Assembly (NCBI GenBank): GCA_023511875.1 | Contig: JAIMAQ010000002.1 | Coordinates: forward strand, 1 to 64,000 | DNA length: 64,000 nt | Source: Thermoflavifilum sp. | GTDB lineage: Bacteria > Bacteroidota > Bacteroidia > Chitinophagales > Chitinophagaceae | Reading direction: 5' to 3' | Shown: piece after piece, positions 60,087 to 64,000 of the stretch | Layout of the letters: the number at the start of each line of letters is the position of its first letter | Numbering within the stretch: the first letter of the stretch is position 1 | The notes under the pieces: model-generated | Databases searched by the model: none | Seen by the model: only the letters and a program-made list of their open reading frames with translations | Told to the model about the DNA's origin: nothing | Translations under genes and position numbers: made by a program

Positions 60087-60295
60087 CACCAGCTTGGTTT
60101 GACTGTTTAAAGTCTTACTTATTCTTCTCCAGAATTAAGTCATTATTAACTCAAATCATTTTCTGAGAACAACTATAAGCCTGAAAGTGCTCATTGGTGT
60201 GGATATTGCGGATGTAATTCAACGAATCATGGTGTAGATAACAAACACAGTCAATTTCATGACATATTTATTTTGGTTAACCAATCATTCATTAC

Positions 60296-61936
60296 ATGAT
60301 GTATCAATTTGCGCAACTCAACGAGATGTTTGATCTCGAATTGAAAGACATTGCAGCTCAATTAAACATTCCCGACGCCCACAAATTAAGCCGAGAAGAA
60401 TTGATTCACCGTATTCTTGATGCACAAGCCGAGCAATATGCGGTGAATGGTGCAGAAGCGCCTGCAGAAGAAACAAAGAAAACTCGTAGACGCCGCACCG
60501 TGAGAAAACAAGCTAATAGCGAGACTGCAGAAGCATCAGAAATGCCTTCAACGGCCGCGCCGCAAAGTGCGGAAGCCGAAGCAGTAGAAGAACCCAAACG
60601 TCCGAGCCGTCGTGGACGCAAAGCCGCATCAGCCGAAGCCCAAACTGAAGAAGCCCGGCCAGAGCCACCCGTTCTGGAACAAGATCCCTTGATGATGAGC
60701 ACTGAGGAAGAAGATACTGAAGTGGGAATAGAAATGCCTGAAGAAATTGGCTCGGAAGCTTATCCAACAGAAGAAGAAAAGCCACGAGCTATACCCAAAG
60801 AAGTGCATTTCAACATTGAGTTCGACGGTGTCATTATCAGCGAGGGAGTGTTAGAAATGATGCCCGATGGATATGGCTTTTTGCGATCGTCGGACTATAA
60901 TTACCTCAGCTCGCCCGATGATATTTATGTATCGCCTTCTCAAATCAAATTGTTTGGCCTTAAAACCGGCGATACCGTGCAAGGCGCAGTGAGGCCTCCT
61001 AAAGAAGGGGAAAAATATTTTGCCTTGTTGAAGGTAGAAACCATCAACGGCCGCAAGCCCGAAGAAGTGCGCGATCGCGTGCCCTTCGATTATCTCACCC
61101 CACTTTTCCCTTATGAAAAATTCAACTTGGTCACCTCGGCTACAAATTATTCCACCCGCATCATGGATCTATTTACTCCTATTGGAAAGGGACAGCGTGG
61201 CTTGATCGTAGCCCAGCCCAAGACGGGTAAAACCATGTTGCTCAAAGAAGTGGCCAATGCTATTGCTACCAATCACCCGGAAGCGTATTTGATGGTGTTG
61301 CTAATCGACGAGCGGCCAGAAGAAGTCACCGATATGGAACGCAGCGTAAAAGCCGAAGTGATTGCATCAACCTTCGATGAACCTGCAGAAAAACATGTAA
61401 AAGTTTCTTCTATTGTCCTGCAAAAAGCTAAGCGCCTCGTAGAATGTGGTCATGATGTGGTAATCTTGCTCGACTCAATTACGCGTTTGGCACGTGCACA
61501 CAATACGGTAATGCCTGCCTCTGGAAAAGTACTTAGTGGAGGGGTAGAAGCCAATGCCTTGCATAAACCTAAACAGTTTTTTGGTGCAGCCCGTAAAATC
61601 GAAAACGGCGGCTCACTCACCATCCTGGCTACCGCTTTGATTGATACCGGCTCGAAGATGGATGAAGTGATCTTCGAAGAGTTTAAGGGTACCGGGAACA
61701 TGGAATTGCAGCTCGACCGCCGACTGGCCAATAAACGTATTTTCCCGGCTATCGACCTCAATGCCTCTTCTACCCGACGGGAAGACCTGCTGCTCGAAAA
61801 AGATGTGTTGCAACGCATGTGGATCTTACGCAAGCACCTGGCCGATATGACTACTGAAGAAGCCATGACCTTTATGCTCGACCATATGCGAGGCACCAAG
61901 AGCAACGAAGAATTCTTGATTTCGATGAACAGCTAA
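60296..61936 (+). CDS. rho: Transcription termination factor Rho
   Basis: [53 protein letters not shown]; charged insertion in the N-terminal region. Confidence 0.97.
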   Translation: MMYQFAQLNEMFDLELKDIAAQLNIPDAHKLSREELIHRILDAQAEQYAVNGAEAPAEETKKTRRRRTVRKQANSETAEASEMPSTAAPQSAEAEAVEEPKRPSRRGRKAASAEAQTEEARPEPPVLEQDPLMMSTEEEDTEVGIEMPEEIGSEAYPTEEEKPRAIPKEVHFNIEFDGVIISEGVLEMMPDGYGFLRSSDYNYLSSPDDIYVSPSQIKLFGLKTGDTVQGAVRPPKEGEKYFALLKVETINGRKPEEVRDRVPFDYLTPLFPYEKFNLVTSATNYSTRIMDLFTPIGKGQRGLIVAQPKTGKTMLLKEVANAIATNHPEAYLMVLLIDERPEEVTDMERSVKAEVIASTFDEPAEKHVKVSSIVLQKAKRLVECGHDVVILLDSITRLARAHNTVMPASGKVLSGGVEANALHKPKQFFGAARKIENGGSLTILATALIDTGSKMDEVIFEEFKGTGNMELQLDRRLANKRIFPAIDLNASSTRREDLLLEKDVLQRMWILRKHLADMTTEEAMTFMLDHMRGTKSNEEFLISMNS

Positions 61937-61942
61937 TCAGCT

Positions 61943-63004
61943 ATGTCCATAGAAACGGTTCCAGTTCAAGCTTTTCTCCAATTATCCGTTTCTTATCCTA
62001 TTGTAGATGTGCGCTCTCCAGCCGAATATGCACATGCACATATTCCAGGAGCTTTTTCATTGCCACTCTTTACCGATGAAGAGCGAGCTGTTGTGGGCAA
62101 GACCTATCATCATCGGGGCCGACTAGCGGCGATTCGCACAGGATTAGATTTTTATGGGCCTAAAATGCGCCGATTGGCCGAGCAGGCCGAGGCTATTGTG
62201 CATCAACACAGTCCAGATCGGCACACCATTTTATTGCATTGCTGGCGTGGAGGCATGCGTAGTCGAGCAGTAGCCTGGCTTCTCGACCTGATGGGCTATT
62301 CTGTACACCTCTTGCAAGGAGGCTATAAAGCATTTCGGCGAGAAGTGCTACAAACGTTTACCCTACCCCTGCCTTTGCGCTTGCTGGGCGGGTATACGGG
62401 CTCGGGTAAGACGCGTTTTTTACAGGCTATGCAGCAAAAAGGTCTGCCCGTAATTGATCTGGAGCAGCTGGCCTGCCACAAAGGTTCGGCTTTTGGCGAT
62501 TTGGGTATGCCCTTACAGCCTTCTCAAGAGATGTTTGAAAATCTATTGGCTATGCATATTCGCCGTTGCCTGGCCATGCCCAACATCGCCGAAAAGGCTA
62601 TTTGGATGGAAGATGAAAGCCAGCGCATTGGCGATTTAGTCATTCCCAATCCACTCTGGATGCAAATGCGCAAGGCACCTCTATATTTTCTGGAACTGCC
62701 ATTTTCTCATCGACTTCAACAAGTGGTAGACGAATACGGTATTTACGATATTGGGCTGCTCGAAGCAGCTATCTTGCGGATCCGCAAGCGATTGGGTGGG
62801 GTAGCCACACAGCAAGCGCTCGACGCCCTTTATGCCCGGCAAATGATCTCATGTTTTACCATTTTACTGAGGTATTACGACAAGTTGTACGATAAATCTT
62901 TACTTCAACGCGAGTCTGACGTGCCCATTTTTCGATTGCCTATGGAGATTTCCTGTGCCGACGAACTCTTGAGGCAATTGATGGATTTACAGGTAACCTT
63001 ATAA
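61943..63004 (+). CDS. mnmH: tRNA 2-selenouridine synthase
   Basis: rhodanese PIVDVRSPAEYAHAHIPGAFSLPLF with LLHCWRGGMRSRA, then P-loop LGGYTGSGKTRFLQAMQ; adjacent selD. Confidence 0.95.
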   Translation: MSIETVPVQAFLQLSVSYPIVDVRSPAEYAHAHIPGAFSLPLFTDEERAVVGKTYHHRGRLAAIRTGLDFYGPKMRRLAEQAEAIVHQHSPDRHTILLHCWRGGMRSRAVAWLLDLMGYSVHLLQGGYKAFRREVLQTFTLPLPLRLLGGYTGSGKTRFLQAMQQKGLPVIDLEQLACHKGSAFGDLGMPLQPSQEMFENLLAMHIRRCLAMPNIAEKAIWMEDESQRIGDLVIPNPLWMQMRKAPLYFLELPFSHRLQQVVDEYGIYDIGLLEAAILRIRKRLGGVATQQALDALYARQMISCFTILLRYYDKLYDKSLLQRESDVPIFRLPMEISCADELLRQLMDLQVTL

Positions 63005-63019
63005 AATGCATTTCGCTAT

Positions 63020-64000
63020 ATGGATAAACCCTCTTCCACATCAACTTATCGCCTCACCCAGTTTGCTCATGGAGCGGGTTGTGGATGCAAGATTTCTCCC
63101 GCCGTGTTGGAAGAAATCTTACAACGTAGTAATGCCACACCGGTTTATCCACAGCTCATCGTGGGATTCGAGCATCGCGATGATGCGGCGGTGGTAGATC
63201 TGGGGAATGAACGGGCACTGATATCTACTACCGATTTTTTTATGCCAATTGTAGATGATCCATATGATTTTGGCCGCATTGCCGCTGCCAATGCCCTGAG
63301 CGACGTGTATGCTATGGGAGGTAGTCCACTGGTAGCTTTGGCTATCTTGGGTTGGCCAGTCAATAAGTTGCCTGCAAATTTGGCTCGGGCCGTGGTAGAA
63401 GGCGGGCGAGATATGTGTGCAGCGGCTGGTGTGCCCTTGGCTGGCGGACATAGTATTGACGCTCCCGAACCCATCTTTGGCCTTTGTGTAAATGGTCTTG
63501 CTCCTTTATCGCATATCAAACGAAACCATACCGCCCGTCCAGGAGATCAACTTTACCTCACTAAGCCATTGGGCATTGGTATTCTAAGCACTGCCGAAAA
63601 ACAAGGGTTACTTCAACTCCACCATCGCAATCTGGCCATTGATTGGATGACTCGACTCAACCGGGCAGGAAATTGGCTGGGTAGCCAATTGGCCATCACA
63701 GCCATGACCGATGTGACGGGGTTTGGCTTATTGGGGCATTTGTTGGAAATGGTGGAAAACACGCCTTGTACCGCAGTAGTAGAATATCATCGCTTGCCTT
63801 TGATTACGCCCGAATTGCATACATACATCATGGCCGGAGCTGTGCCCGGAGGCACTCGACGCAATTGGCAAAGCTATGGAAACCAGGTATCCTTGGGCAA
63901 TGAGCAATGGATAAACTTATTGGCCGACCCCCAAACCAGTGGGGGATTATTGTTTGCCGTAAAGCCAGAATCTGCTCAGCAAATTGTAGACAACCTTACT
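63020..64000 (+). CDS. selD: Selenophosphate synthase (3' end truncated by window)
   Basis: My translation: MDKPSSTSTYRLTQFAHGAGCGCKISPAVLEEIL...STTDFFMPIVDDPYDFGRIAAANALSDVYAMGG...TDVTGFGLLGHLLEM...DPQTSGGLLFAV; absent from the ORF track. Confidence 0.96.
   Translation, partial: MDKPSSTSTYRLTQFAHGAGCGCKISPAVLEEILQRSNATPVYPQLIVGFEHRDDAAVVDLGNERALISTTDFFMPIVDDPYDFGRIAAANALSDVYAMGGSPLVALAILGWPVNKLPANLARAVVEGGRDMCAAAGVPLAGGHSIDAPEPIFGLCVNGLAPLSHIKRNHTARPGDQLYLTKPLGIGILSTAEKQGLLQLHHRNLAIDWMTRLNRAGNWLGSQLAITAMTDVTGFGLLGHLLEMVENTPCTAVVEYHRLPLITPELHTYIMAGAVPGGTRRNWQSYGNQVSLGNEQWINLLADPQTSGGLLFAVKPESAQQIVDNLT

Noticed and set aside
61450-61905. 151-aa minus-strand ORF inside rho
   Set aside because: Antisense shadow of a highly conserved Rho ATPase region.
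63119-63519. Minus-strand ORFs of 110 and 124 aa near the window end
   Set aside because: They lie antisense to selD, which I translated from the plus strand and recognised throughout.
1-64000. CRISPR arrays, insertion sequences, prophage, defence islands
   Set aside because: No spaced direct repeats, transposase/integrase motifs or phage/defence proteins seen among the translated ORFs.

Overview
The window is a Bacteroidetes-type chromosomal segment, most like Chitinophagaceae by gene content and promoter style. It is dominated by core housekeeping genes: gltBD, a purF-like gene, a surA-like PPIase, infB-nusA-rimP, dnaN, typA, asd, tsaB, tag, nadB, tatC, gmk-murA, trmB, asnS, rho, mnmH and selD (truncated by the window edge). 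I saw no mobile elements, prophage, CRISPR array or rRNA. There is one ordinary CAU tRNA (17726-17799).

The most unusual object is a compact stand-alone RNA gene at about 52318-52570. It has a Bacteroidetes-type promoter (TTTG-N20-TAGATTTG) and a strong intrinsic terminator. Between them lies a 164-nt RNA with a class II/Leu-like tRNA acceptor stem, D-arm, 7-nt anticodon loop and T-arm (TTCGAAT). The region between anticodon arm and T-arm is about 95 nt, folds into several nested helices with a GCAA tetraloop, and is far longer than a normal variable arm.

Other signals: a perfect 11-bp hairpin plus U6 in the rimP-nusA-infB leader (attenuator candidate); a perfect 9-bp inverted repeat centred on the infB -7 box; an unlisted 41-aa ORF with a terminator between typA and pfkB; an unlisted 58-aa membrane ORF after the tRNA; a bacterial deoxyhypusine-synthase homologue; and a GH18-NodB-GT2 fusion. 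All homology calls are from recognising protein motifs by eye. No searches or folding programs were run.
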